From Deroplatys truncata (lineage: Eukaryota > Arthropoda > Insecta > Mantodea > Mantidae): a stretch of 64,000 nucleotides of DNA. Positions within the stretch are counted from its first letter, which is position 1, and the number at the start of each line of letters is the position of its first letter. A program made the translations under genes and the position numbers. This document shows positions 1-10,238 of the stretch, one piece after another. Where the stretch lies: assembly GCA_030765065.1 (NCBI GenBank), contig CM060988.1, forward strand, positions 176,803,065 through 176,867,064, in the 5' to 3' direction. The notes under the pieces were generated by a model. It had not been told where the DNA came from, made no database searches, and saw nothing but the letters and a program-made list of their open reading frames with translations.

Positions 1-70
1 ACATGAGTGGACGATGTCATCCAGGCTTAGTAGCAGTGGCCTCTTCAGTAACCGATAACGTAATAACTAC

Positions 71-1144
71 TGTCCATTCCAAACCAGAGTGCCTTTCACT
101 GAAAACAAACTCTTTGTATTATCCGCGCGAAAGTAGTTCGCAATCCACGCTCCTCCCATGTGCTTGTTGAACACTATTTAAATCTATAAAAACGCAACCT
201 GCCTGAGAATTATAGTTCAAAATGCAACCTGAGGTAACAATCTATTTTATAAGTACGCGGAAATGAACATTTTACTTACGTTAATCACAATGCTCGGGCA
301 AAAGTGCAACACCCAAATCCGAATCCTCCGAAGATGACTCAGCTGCCATATCAGAATCGGAACTACTCTCCAAAATAATGACAAGCTTATCCACAATTCC
401 ACAGCATTGTCGCACTTAAAACAAGTTCCCACATTTTATCCTCTTCTATATTCTATTATGTCTGTTTATATTCCCTGCTCGCTTTGGTTACACTTCTCAC
501 TGAAACGCCTGTAAAATCCGATATTAGTTTTGCAATATGCACTATTGCAAGTGTCGGGTATTTTTTTAATAGTAATTGAATATATGAAGAGGTGTTTGTT
601 TTTCGCCACTTTTTAACTGTTTCCCGCTTTTGTGTTTGAACAGTTTGTTCGTACTACGCACACCTTCCTCTGCCATGAGAACTCTAATACCAACTGACTA
701 AATCACAAGATTTGACCTGAGCTGAGCATACGTGTACTAGCGCATTATGAATAACTGTTCGTTTATCATATATCCTGTGTTACGCAAAGTGTTTATTGGG
801 TACTCAGATAGCACCTCTGGGAATTCATTACTGCATTTCTCGTATATGTAAGAGAGTGGCAGTCTGCATACGGTTGGTATTAACAAGCAAGATGCTCTCG
901 GCATTAGCGCAATAGCAGTCGAAAATCATATTTTGTAATTTCCTAACAGCTAGTATATACCCATTACCTTTAACGACGATTTATAATGATAACCGCAATA
1001 AAATGTGCAGTTCTATACCTTTGCTGCTCTAATATTTCATAATACAATACATGTATTAAGGAACTATTTACGCTAGTGTAAGAGTGTGTTCTTGGTGCAC
1101 GTACTTCTGTTTACCTCAGAGGGAACTCTGGTTTGGAATGGACA
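71..1144. repeat. Inverted-repeat pair bounding ~1.1 kb (possible DNA transposon remnant)
   Basis: The 20-mer at 71-90 (TGTCCATTCCAAACCAGAGT) is matched perfectly in reverse complement at 1125-1144. Weaker similarity continues outward, where the GATAACGTAATAACTA side resembles the reverse complement of TAGCTGATCGTTACG. The enclosed kilobase is AT-rich and has no recognisable transposase. Paired inverted ends at this distance fit a non-autonomous DNA transposon, but I could not identify the outer boundary or a target duplication, and the left flank is cut by the window edge. Confidence 0.4.
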
Positions 1145-1164
1145 ATAGCTGATCGTTACGTTGG

Positions 1165-1310
1165 TAGCCGTCATTGGGTAACTAGTTACTTTGTATTCAT
1201 TACTTTGGTAACTGTTATTGGATAACTAGTTACTTTGGTAACGTTACATCAAGCTAACCGTTAGAAGCCAATCTTTACGTTATTTTCTGGCCATCCCTAG
1301 CTGGTAACTA
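1165..1310. repeat. Direct repeats of GTAACTAGTTACTTTG and a hAT-like terminus
   Basis: Two copies of a unit containing GGRTAACTAGTTACTTTG lie between 1175 and 1245, with a partial third, each holding the palindrome GTAACTAGTTAC. The stretch ends near 1295-1307 with GGCCATCCCTAG, whose reverse complement CTAGGGATGGCC resembles hAT terminal repeats of the TAGGGRTGG type. A hAT-derived MITE end is therefore possible. No partner end was found. Confidence 0.3.
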
Positions 1311-1664
1311 GGACACTAGTGGTGCAATCAAATTTTAAATTCGCACGTTACACCTTTTGTTGCAGCCCAGTGACGGGAGACCATGATCTTAAGGACACAA
1401 AGATAACCTCTAGCCTAACATAGCACTATATACCAAGTAGCATGGTACATTCACTCTATAATCCGAAGTTACAATATAATGCTATAGAATTTAATGGTTT
1501 GCCATTTACGTAGTGAAAATCTGTAACACTTTGAATCTGCTCACAAAGCCGTAAAAACGGACTCCGCTCCCGTACACTTTACGGGAAATCGTAAAAGTTG
1601 GCAAGTATGGTCAGTGCTATATGTCAAGACTACTTATTTGCATTGATTGAACAGTAAGTTTCTG

Positions 1665-1952
1665 TCTGTACCTTATTTTTACAAAAGAATACAAAATCCG
1701 TTGAGAACGTAGAGGCCTTCACAGTTTATTCTCAGAAAATTCAAGATATACATTGGCATTATTATCAAAATGGTAAGTGATTTTTGAGAATATCAAAAAT
1801 AACGAACACTTTCATGCAAAGGTTAGTTGTCGCATCTTTGGAAAGATTCTGAATTTCGTTTGTATTTCCGGTGAAATCTCGGGATGGAACTTTTTGGTGG
1901 AATGCAATACTTCCTCTACGTATTATAAGGTTTATAGCAGAGAAAGCAAAAC
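1665..1952 (+). repeat. R1 repeat, diverged fragment
   Basis: Recognisable R1 blocks appear in order: AAAATTCAAGATATACATT, TGTCGCATCTTTGGAAAG, TTTCCGGTGAAATCTCGG, TTGGTGGAATGCAATACTTCC, and a tail close to GCAGAGAAAG. The (CA)n region and head are missing, so this copy is internally deleted and old. Bases 1311-1664 before it hold nothing I recognise. Confidence 0.6.
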
Positions 1953-1999
1953 TTACACGTCAAGGTGATAAAATGAAAACGATAAAACAGCCGGGTTAG

Positions 2000-2860
2000 A
2001 CCTCTATTTACTTTTACAGGTTCTCCACTTTCCAGCAGTTGCCTTTTATTCCTGTTTTCCAGAATTTCCTATTCTCCCATTGTCCTTCCAGATCCCTCTT
2101 CAACACCTGTGCTTATTCCTTCATGCTCTTCCACGTTTATTTCTACCAGGTGCAGACCAACTGATGATACGTTTGGATCCCATTCCCTCCAACATTGTTT
2201 GAAGCTGTCTAACACTGCGGAGGTCTATTTCTATTCTATTCAAGAACGTCTTCCTCAGCATCCATTTCATTTCTTATATTCTCATGCTTCTTCGCTTCTT
2301 CCATCCATTTCCGCTGCCATTATTCGTTTTCGATTTTTTCATCTATGGTACAAGTTTCTGCAACATACGCAATATAGTTTCTAAAATCCTTTGTTTTGCA
2401 GTTTTTGTCAGAACCGTATTCCATAGGAGTCTATTCAAAGACCTTAATGCTTTCCTAGCTTGATTCACTCTCTGATTAATATGATTTACGTAGGTACCTA
2501 TTTTGTCAGTAAACGAACCAAGATATTTAAATTTATCTACACATTAAATTATCATTTACTTTTAAATCCTCTTCCTTCCCACCAAATGTTCTGCCTTATC
2601 TGCGTATTTTTCTTCAAATGCACCTACAAGTTTACGGAGTATATATTCTATATCATCCTTCTCTTGTTCCATTATGACCTGGTATTCAGCAAATAGTATA
2701 TTGTGCATGAAATGTTTGCTTATATTCAATATTCCATTCCACACCATGCCTTTTTCCAATTTTCTAATATGTCTTCTACAAATATATCGAACGATGTTAC
2801 GTCCTTGTCTTAATCCTTTCGTTGCAGAAAACTCCGATGATGCCCGCTTTCCAATTTTTA
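2000..2860 (-). pseudogene. Non-LTR retrotransposon (LINE) reverse transcriptase, 3' part, degraded
   Basis: Read on the minus strand, this stretch resembles the C-terminal half of a LINE ORF2. Near 2830-2800 it reads SATKGLRQG, the RT block that precedes QG..SP. It then reads RKLEKGMVWNGI, and near 2693-2680 LFAEYQVIMEQEKDD, where the catalytic FADD has become FAEY. About 500 bases further on (near 2165-2125), another frame gives APGRNKRGRA, the P.GRRKRGRP motif typical of insect LINE C-termini, and then DLEGQWENRKFWK near 2090-2045. Stops and frameshifts separate these blocks, and part of the RT between the QG block and FADD is deleted. No endonuclease domain, ORF1 or poly(A) tail is seen. 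Clade (RTE-, Jockey- or CR1-like) is undetermined. Confidence 0.7.
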
Positions 2861-3808
2861 ACGTACCGAATACCACCCAAAAATTCGACCGAGATTTCAC
2901 CGAAAATTTAAATTGAGTTTTATTTCTGGATGCTCTTTAACTGCTTTGGTCCTTAAGAGTCCCATTCTATATTGGGCGTGAAAGACCGGTAATTTTGCTC
3001 AGACGCCTCTATCATACTTGAGGTTCTCTTACGTGCCGTAAATCTACGACACCGGACCACCGGCTTTGCTTCCCTTCCGAAGAAAGCCATGCTAAGGACT
3101 TTTAGGCCGAAAAAAATCATCGCCCTCCGCCGGGTTTGAACCCGCGACCTCGGGAACTAGAGATTACCAAGGTAACCACTACACTACGAAGGAACGACAA
3201 GATTTCACCGGAAATACATGTTTTGAGGCTCCTTGAATAAAAAAAAAAACATTCTTAGAAAATGATCCGCGCACATGTGTGTGTATGAACAGCGTAACTC
3301 AAAACCGAAAACTCGGATACATACTTAACTTGGTATTTAGATTCAGTACCTTCCAGCGATGCGACAGGACGATTTTCAAGAAAATCACCCCACCGCAAAC
3401 TACCCTTTACATTGACCTTTTTTCCTAATTTTTTCCCTAAAACATGTAAATAACAATTTTGATTAAAATACCACATATTAAAGATATTTACGAATAAAGT
3501 GCATACCTTGAATTTTCTGGAAATAGCCTGTGAAATCTTCATTAGGAAGGCATTTTGTATAATCTTGTATAACCGGTAAACCGTAAGCGATAGAGGAAAA
3601 AATGTATTTACAAAAAATATAGATCTCTTCAAAACACAAAATTCATTTCAAAGAGTTTTTTTGTGGCATTACCCTTTCCGAGATATCCGTTATTAATGGT
3701 TCTTACTGTTCACCACTTAGTCATTATTTTCGAGTCATTTCGTTTCTAGCTGCTTCTCGCGATTGCATGAGTATGGAAAGAGTATGGGATTTTAAGGCCA
3801 GCATATAC
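2860..3808 (-). repeat. R1 repeat (minus) split by SINE-1
   Basis: The R1 tail block at 2862-2907 (CACCCAAAAATTCGACCGAGATTTCACCG) is cut off by a SINE and resumes at 3200 with the same bases. From there R1 continues through the (TG)n remnant, the CTTGGTATTTAG block, the CTACCCTTTACAT block and the GTATGGGATTTTAAGGCCAGC block to about 3808. The head end is lost. The minus orientation is set by the order of blocks. Confidence 0.75.
2908..3199 (-). mobile_element. SINE-1, tRNA-derived, copy 1, with target-site duplication
   Basis: On the minus strand a tRNA-like head contains an A-box-like GTAGTGTAGTGGTTA and a B-box GGTTCAAACCC, followed by GGCGGAGGGCGATG. A 200-bp body with TAGATTTACGGCACGTAA and GGTAATTTTGCTCAGA follows, ending ACTCAATTTAAATTT. 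It sits inside an R1 copy and is flanked by AGATTTCACCGRAAAT at 2892-2907 and 3200-3215 (15 of 16 identical), which is the target-site duplication. Full length is about 290 bp. The head most resembles Glu/Asp/His-type tRNAs, but I did not fold it. Confidence 0.85.
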
Positions 3809-3939
3809 CTGGTGAGTCTTCTCAGCCTGCGGATTGAGAAGTGCAGTCCCGGCGTTGTACACACTATGCCGTAAACACTGTCCACTGCGTCGTATCAATT
3901 TCGGGCGAAATGACTGCTTTGCACCACTGTGCATGCAGT

Positions 3940-4020
3940 GACTTGCGCTCGTAGCGCAACAGTGTCCGCGTTAGCCTTCAGTGGTGAAGGTCCCAGGTTG
4001 AAATACTGCCACTTGAAGGT
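3940..4020 (+). repeat. tRNA-like SINE head
   Basis: GTAGCGCAACAGTGTCCGCG resembles an A-box region, and GGTCCCAGGTTGAAATACTG resembles a slightly decayed B box (GGTTCGAATCC) at normal spacing. No acceptor-stem pairing or CCA is evident. A SINE head or tRNA pseudogene is the likeliest reading. Nothing else recognised lies between 3809 and 4200. Confidence 0.35.
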
Positions 4021-4204
4021 ACTTTTTTATAGACGACGTGCCTCCTTGTTGCGCTTCCCCGTATACTAACACCACGTCCAGATACTCTCCATTAGAAAAC
4101 ATTGTTCCACAGTGAGCACGAACGGCTGGAACTTCGTATTTATAGGCAAATCTACTTTCTAGTGCATTCGGAAGGAAATGATTTGATAGAACGTTCTCGA
4201 AACA

Positions 4205-4385
4205 TGAACAGAAATGAATAAAAAAAACTCATTTATTCGCAGGCGTGATTTGAACTTCCCACCTTCACCACGACTTTCCAGCATGTAAACCATTGCGATA
4301 CTAAAGCACGTTAACAACATGCAGCACGTAGCCCTAATCAGCGGGTTGGTGAATGCGGTGTCAGCCCCTTGCATTTCGCATCGAA
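4205..4385 (-). repeat. tRNA-like fragment, minus strand
   Basis: The minus strand shows GGGAAGTTCAAATCACGCC, close to a B box with T-arm, preceded by a decayed D-arm-like segment around 4275-4300. This resembles another tRNA-derived SINE head. Boundaries and body are uncertain. Confidence 0.3.
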
Positions 4386-4449
4386 TATAAAATGCAGAGT
4401 TGCCTAGCTACCAATTCGCAGGATGAGAAGACTCACGCGGTATAGTAAA

Positions 4450-4587
4450 ACTCTTTTGACCATAGCTATTCCCTTTGTGTTTATAACGAAGTGTGCAATG
4501 TAGCTGTTTACGGTAAGATTTATCTGGATTAAAACGAACTAGATAGGAAAATAAACTTACCTAAGAATATTTGTATACGGCTTTATA
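4450..4587 (-). repeat. R1 fragment (minus) adjoining mariner
   Basis: GACCATAGCTATTCCCTTTGTGTTTATAACGAAGTGTGCAATGTAGCTG followed by GGATTAAAACGAACTAGATAG matches the head-proximal third of R1 in minus orientation. The mariner begins at the TA at its right edge. Confidence 0.6.
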
Positions 4588-5860
4588 CGAGAGCGGATCG
4601 AAAAGTAACGCACAATTAATTTCTTCTGTCTTGGCATTGAACTGGAATGTTGCAATTTTACACAGATGTAAGTTTGAAGTTTTCAGTACAGAGGGTATTT
4701 TTTGTTCCATGTGCAGCTCTAGCGAGAGAAGCGTGAACTACGCAACAAAGATGACGCGTATGTTACTGGCGTTCACGTGTGAAAAGCTGAGAGGTGTGGT
4801 TCGATATTTGTGGGGCAAAGGGCATAAACCGAATGATATTCACAGGGACAAGCGTGGCGTGTATGGGGATGATTGTATGGACCGTAGCAATGTCTCCAGG
4901 TGGTATGCATTCTTCCTAGAGGGCCGTGTGAACCTTAGTGATTCGCCACGCTCCGGGAGGCCGATAACAGCTGCAACCCCGCAAAATGTAGGCATTGAGG
5001 CGGCAATTTTGAACGACCGGCGTGTGCAACTGCGAGTTCAACATTTCCTATGGTGCAGTGCACGATATTGTTCATGACACGTTGAAATTTCGTCAAGTTA
5101 GTGCTCGCTGGGTGCCTAAGAACCACAAGGGCCCGCGAATGATGAGCTTGGATCACCTAACGCGGTATAACGCAGAAGGGCATGACTGAAAGGAATCGTC
5201 ACTGGTGATGAGTCGTGGGCAAACCACTACACGTCCAAGCAGCCAAGTATGGAATGGAAACATGTTGGTTCCCCAGTGAAGAAAAAATTCAAAGTGACTG
5301 AATCTGCTAGAAAAGTGCTTGTGACGGTGTTCTGGGATATGCATGGTGTTGTATTGGTGGGCCACTGTGAATGCTGCAGCCTACATGAACATTTTGGTGA
5401 AGTTGTGTCGTGCCCTTCGTGACAAACGCCACAACATGAATGCTGACGATGTCAAAATTCTTTATGACAATGCTCGTCCCATGTTGCTGCTGCCGTTCGT
5501 CAGAAAATCACCAAATTTGGTTGGGATGTGCTCCAGCATGCACCATACAGTCCGGACCTTGCGCCATCAGATTTTCGTCTGTTTGGTCCCATGAAGAAAT
5601 TCCTGGCCGGCCAACGCTTTGCGACAGGTGCGGAAATGAAATCAGCAGTTCGCAGATGGCTATACTCCAAGAAAATGGACTTCTATGAACAGGGCATATT
5701 GAAACTGGTATCACGATGGGAGAAATGTGTTGAGAAACTTGGTGACTATGTCGAAAAGTAGGTAAAAGGTGTATGTTAATTTGTAATATTTTTTTATTTA
5801 AACTTATTCAACTTATTTTGCAAAAAAAGTTATTGTGCGTTATTTTTCGATCCGCCCTCG
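4588..5860 (+). mobile_element. Complete-length mariner element, terminal inverted repeats and TA duplication intact
   Basis: The left end CGAGAGCGGATCGAAAAGTAACGCACAAT pairs with the right end ATTGTGCGTTATTTTTCGATCCGCCCTCG, an inverted repeat of about 29 bp with two mismatches. TA dinucleotides flank both ends (4586-4587 and 5861-5862), the canonical target duplication of this superfamily. At 1273 bp the element is the normal mariner length. The transposase inside is frameshifted, so the copy cannot move itself, but its ends could still be used by an active relative. Confidence 0.93.
4751..5761 (+). pseudogene. Mariner transposase (DD34D), frameshifted
   Basis: A DNA-binding N-terminus (FTCEKLRGVVRYLWGKG, then the linker SPRSGRP near 4945-4965) is followed by a frameshift near 5040. 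The catalytic core then appears in pieces: TGDESW near 5200 (first Asp), ILYDNARP near 5460 (second Asp), and YSPDLAPSDFRLFG near 5540-5580 (third Asp). Counting across the frameshift at about 5480 gives 34 residues between the second and third Asp, the mariner signature. The protein ends GDYVEK with a TAG at 5759-5761. At least three frame changes disrupt it. In intact relatives the protein of about 345 residues cuts and pastes the element at TA sites in the nucleus. Confidence 0.9.
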
Positions 5861-5862
5861 TA

Positions 5863-6774
5863 AAAAGGATGAGGTTTAGGAATATTAAATTTTGTCAGTA
5901 AATTCCACAGTTTATATATTGATAAAAGTCATATGCCATTTTTCAAATCTTTAAATCCTTAATGTATTTCTTTTCCTTTTGCTACCATTTTCTCTATTAT
6001 CTGTCTAATTATTACAGCTATGTTAACCCAAATTCAAGGCATTTCTATCCCGGACTGTTCATTTGAAACATGAAGTTTAAGACTTGTTTACAGCTTTAAA
6101 AATGAAATACTCAAAAAACCATTCATACATCAATCAAGCTAACTTAATTACAAATAACTTTCCATAATGTTCAGAGGAGTTTGTTTTCTCCGTCGTATTT
6201 AGACAAGGAACGCATCGGAAACCCAACGCTATGCGTACACTTAACGCAGTTCTCCACAAGCTTCCTTGCCTCTTCTCGCTTCATCAGGGCTGAAAATGTG
6301 CCCTGAGGCAACCCCGATCTTAATCCCCTGAATTACTAATTACAGCCAGTTTTACAGTGCCTACCTACCCCCGTCTCAATAAAGTAAGTCCGTGTTGCGC
6401 TAGACGCATGGCCTAGGAACCACGAACGAGGTAATTCTAAAATCCCTATTGCGACACAGTTTTAACATTCAAAGGGAATACCTTGGCTTATGCCGCAGTT
6501 TTAACATCATTTCATGTTAGCTTCTTTTTTTGCTCTTTGCATTTTTATGCAGTAACTTCACGTCCATCTAACTTTAATTTTGGTCCCCCCCCCCACCCAT
6601 CCATCCCTCGGCACTCTACAAGAGGATAGAAGAACTTCCGCAGACATTTGCATTTAATTAATGAACGAGGAAAAAGCCACAGTAATTTTATCAGAACAGG
6701 ATTCGAAACCCGTCCATCAGGTTTTAAGTTACACCTGATTACAGGAAACAGCGAGTATAGCATTTTCTTTACAG
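5863..6774. other. Unassigned AT-rich stretch
   Basis: No reading frame or repeat that I recognise. A run of C (TCCCCCCCCCCACCCATCCATCC) lies near 6583-6605. The B-box-like GGATTCGAAACCCG near 6698-6711 suggests a tRNA-like head just before the SINE-3 body. Confidence 0.4.
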
Positions 6775-7145
6775 AGTGTGAGGCCCGCATTCGGGAGATC
6801 CCGGTTTTGGTTTTTCGTGGTTTTCCGTGATCGGTAGGCGAATACTTGGTTTTTTTCATCTACCACGATTCCTTCAGGTGTGATTCTAGGTTTCATGGCG
6901 TATAGCCGTGTCGGACAGATGGCGCGGATGCTTCCTCAAAGGAAAGAGTACTCACCGTGGACACTAGAGGGCTGCTTGGTTGACGGTTGTTCATCGCCCT
7001 TCCAGTGGGACGGGTCTTCCAGCCTAGAACTATTAGGGACTTCCGCGCGTCTCTGTGACCTATAGCCTCCTGTGGTTCCTTCACCTCATCCCTTCCTCCT
7101 ATGTAGGTTGCAGTGCGGGAGGGTCATGTCCTCCGCTGTGTAACT
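6775..7145 (+). repeat. SINE-3 body, copy 1 (GGTAGGCGAATG family)
   Basis: Shares ordered blocks with 31955-32400: CATTCGGGAGATCCCGG-type head, GGTAGGCGAATRNTGG, CTACCACGATT, GATTCTAGGTTTCATGGCGT, CAAGGAAAGAGTA, GAGACTAGAGGGCTGCC and GACGGGTCTTC. Two such copies show a repeat of at least 370 bp. The GGTAGGCGAATG core recurs at 9940, 32065 and 33035. A tRNA-derived retroposon is the likeliest class, but the 3' tail is not defined. Confidence 0.55.
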
Positions 7146-7319
7146 TATACACAATACATTTATTTTATACGGTGCTGTGAAACATTAACAGACTACCTTC
7201 TATAACAGTTACTTCTATAGAAATGTTACTAATTATTGACATCAAAGCTTATTTTTCTATATACTTCCTAACATTACAAGCGCCCTATAAATTGTACACA
7301 CATCTAAAGTGCCATTGGG

Positions 7320-7691
7320 GTCAATTTGATCGGGGCTATTCACAGAAAATACAAGATACACATTTTATTTGTCATCTAAATATATTTAATATATGACATT
7401 TTAACCAAAATCGTATAGCAAATTTTTAGAAAGTAAAACATCTCGAGAAACGTTCCACGTAAAGGGTAGTTTGGAGTGGAGGATTTGCTTGAAAACGTTC
7501 GTGTCGCATCTTTGGAAGATACTGAACTTAAATAACAACTTTGGTGTTTGTCCGACTTATCGTTTTTGCTAAATATATTTTTTAATCAAGGGATCTCAAA
7601 ACATACTTGCGGTGAAATCTAGGTATCGAATTTTTGGGTGGAGTACAGTAACTTCTCTACCTAGTAGATACGTAGTAGAGAAAGTAAAGAG
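7320..7691 (+). repeat. R1 fragment (plus), 3' half without (CA)n
   Basis: Begins in the AAGATATACATTTTATTTGTCAT block, runs through GTAAAGGGTAGTTTGG, TCGTGTCGCATCTTTGGAAG and GGTGAAATCTAGGTATCGAATTTTTGGGTGG, and ends GTAGTAGAGAAAGT at about 7689. The (CA)n tract is deleted. Confidence 0.75.
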
Positions 7692-8204
7692 ACACTCGAG
7701 AGAAGCACGAATTTTCTCTAGCACGCGTAGATATGCTCAGTAAATGATGATTCCCTGTTCATTTATGCCATTAGTTGAGCCATTAGCTGAAATAAAGCCA
7801 TCAAGAAGGACGTGAACTGCTTTAAACTTTTGGGGGCATTAAGTACGGGATTAAGCTGAAGACAAGATTTGTCTTACGTAGGATTTTAACTCTCTTCTAC
7901 TCGATGTTTATGTAAATTTCACTACGGCTATCCGGCACTACATAAATATAGCTACTTCCTTATTTTGGGAATATGCTTCGAATATTACAAGCTTAATTCT
8001 TCTTTGATGGTACGTGGGCGAGAATTATTGCTCACAAAAGAGAAAGTAATACTCGGTGTACAGGGATCAAATTATTTAAGAAGCTATGGGAATGAATACT
8101 AAACTGTGTTTGTAATTTAGCACAGGAAATCAGAAAAACATAAAAAAAAACATTGAGTTTTAGCAGGAGGTTTGATTTCGTATGTATCGCTGTACAATTA
8201 TCTG
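7692..8204. other. Unassigned stretch
   Basis: AT-rich sequence with no recognised gene, repeat or transposon signature. Confidence 0.4.
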
Positions 8205-9117
8205 TATTCACTCTTAGATTGATCCGCGTCAAAACAAACCCAGGTGACCAGTGCACCGCTATAATGTATCCTTCGCACTAGTGTCACACTTTCAGGCCAT
8301 GTGCGGTGACTAGCATATTCTGTTTAGGGTTAAAGACAATAAGATTGATAGTTGCAACAAAATAAACGTTTTCACATATAATAATAGTTGATTCTAAAAT
8401 AAATGAGCGAAAAATAAAGTAACAGGTATGCGATAACCTAATTTATTCGCTCTCTGGGAGCCGCACTTTATTAACTGTTGGCGGCTCATTTTAAAAAAAG
8501 AAGTTGTGCATTGTTACGCGAATTGCATTCTTCTTAAAATCACTACATTCTTGCATCGCGTATTTCATATGCTTTCTTTTTTTTTCCCGGGTGTAACCAC
8601 TTTTCTCGTTTCAGATTTTTCTGCACAAGCACTGTTTATACTTGTACTCGGAACACCTGATCTTAGAAGTTAATTTCGCGGAAAGTGTTGGATATTTCTC
8701 ACATAACTTATAATAAAGATTCAACACTATTGTTTTCTCACCACTAGTCAATGGTTTGCGCGGATAATGCTTTACGTAATTCGACGAAAACACAGGAGCA
8801 AATTCACCGTCCGCCATGATACTAAACACAACCGCTGGTTTCTGGTTGTAAACAATATTCTGCGCCTACCCGGATGTCAGGTGACTCATACGAATTGCGT
8901 CATGGGACTTGTAGCTCTGTTTTACGGTATAAATCAGCGTTAAATAAAACCTTAGGTATTTGTATACAATATTATACTATTTAAGGATAAATTCATTCTA
9001 AAATTCAGAGTATTAGCATGGGACTACTTTCCTGCGCGCATTGCTTACGTGTTGCACCACGGTGCACTGACCACTTGGGTTTGTTTTGCCGCGGATCAAC
9101 CTAAGAGTGAATACAGA
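8205..9117 (-). mobile_element. Inverted-repeat-bounded element carrying an IS630/Tc1-like fragment
   Basis: The stretch 8205-8262 (TCTGTATTCACTCTTAG then GATCCGCG then CAAAACAAACCCA, ending CAGTGCACCG) is matched in reverse complement at about 9058-9117 with few mismatches, giving terminal or subterminal inverted repeats of about 55-60 bp. Between them a minus-strand frame encodes the start of a transposase-like protein (next entry). At about 910 bp it is too short for a full transposase gene, so it looks internally deleted. Exact outer ends and target duplication are not clear. Confidence 0.55.
8611..8829 (-). pseudogene. N-terminal fragment of an IS630/Tc1-like transposase
   Basis: The frame reads MADGEFAPVFSSNYVKHYPR and then KPLTSGEKTIVLNLYYKLCE. 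I recognise this as the N-terminal helical region of a transposase group common in insect genomes, which normally continues into a helix-turn-helix and a DDE core. Here it ends after about 70 residues with no DDE motifs. Its position between inverted repeats supports the assignment, which rests on remembered family sequence. Confidence 0.45.
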
Positions 9118-9513
9118 GTAACAATGTGTATGTAATTGCCGCGTCATCTCTGCCTGCACGAGCGCGGTAGAGAGATCGCATTTTGTTACATATCTGCATT
9201 TTATATTTTATGTGCAACATTGTATTTTCTCATGCGTTACTTGTCCAATACTGTATTTCACAACTACATAGTTTTTGTTACCAATGAATACGGTATCGTC
9301 AACATGATAGATAAAACGGAGCATTTACTTCGGATCGCGGGTTAAAGGATATTATTATCGATCATATTAACAGAAGAGGAATTCTGGAACGAGGCTTGGC
9401 GAATGCTATATTGAATTTAAGTAATTTAAGCTATTAACACTGACACCTCTTTTCACATCTACAGAGATGGAATTTCTTTTTTCTCTTACCCCACGAAATG
9501 TTTCATTATCCTA
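9118..9513. other. Unassigned stretch
   Basis: No recognised feature. The longest open frame (about 69 codons at 9136-9345) shows no motif I know and has no supporting context. Confidence 0.4.
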
Positions 9514-9700
9514 AGGTAGCCGAGTTGCTTAAGGGGAGATCTGGGGTTCAAATCCCATCAGAATCGTGATCCCTGACTAAGTTTTCCTCTGTCCTCATCA
9601 CTGGTAAAATTTAGTGAGGTTCCCTTAACTAGGCCTGGAACATTTCCTTCCCAAATTTCCTTTCCCAACTATCATTTCATTGGTATCATCAGCGTTCACT
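9514..9700 (+). repeat. tRNA-like SINE head and body
   Basis: GTAGCCGAGTTGCTTAAGG (A-box-like) and GGGGTTCAAATCCCATCAG (clear B box with T-arm pairing GGGG/CCCC) lie at a spacing slightly shorter than a tRNA. They lead into a body with CCTCTGTCCTCATCACTGG. A tRNA-derived retroposon is likely, and only this copy was noticed. Confidence 0.45.
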
Positions 9701-9739
9701 ACCTGTGGTATCATATGAAGCAAGAACGGGAGCCAAACA

Positions 9740-9893
9740 CTACTATAAAAAGCTTTCTCTACCCTCTATCGATTATCAGTGCATAAACAAATATTCTTTA
9801 GAAAGATTAATGTTCTATCTACTTCATTTTAATCGAGATAAACCTTTACAGAAACAGCTGCATTACACATTTCGTTATAGATACAAAGAGTAT
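9740..9893 (+). repeat. R1 head fragment (plus)
   Basis: CTTTCTCTACCCTCTATCG followed by TCTATCTACTTCATTTTAATCGAGATAAACC and ACATTTCGTTATAGATACAAAGAG matches the R1 head. It stops abruptly where a SINE-3-like body begins. Confidence 0.7.
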
Positions 9894-10231
9894 TTCCGGC
9901 CGAACTGGCTACCCTGGCCTAGGATTTTTGTGATTTATCCAGGTCAGTAGGCGAATGTTGGGTGAATTTCCTGCTCTGCACTTCCTCTCGTTACCTTTCA
10001 TATTGCAGTAGACAGTGGTATGTTTCTTCCCTGCTATGCAGCCTTTTGCTCGAAGCTTCCATGACGGGGGAAGTGGACATCGACGGGTGACCGAGGAGGT
10101 TCCGCCTGTCGCCTCATCCCTTCCTTCCGGAGTTTTCGACGCAGTGCTGAAATCCTTCGTTTCCAATCCGAAACCTATGAGCTATGAATACACGGACATT
10201 CACAGGCCTACAAGGCATATATTCACATTAT
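9894..10231 (+). repeat. SINE-3-like body
   Basis: Contains ATCCAGGTCAGTAGGCGAATGTTGGGTG, the SINE-3 core, followed by GTTTCTTCCCTGCTATGCA. The latter resembles GTTTCTTCCCTAGCATGGA at 33189-33207 in another copy. It directly precedes SINE-1 copy 2. Confidence 0.4.
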
Positions 10232-10238
10232 CAGCCAC

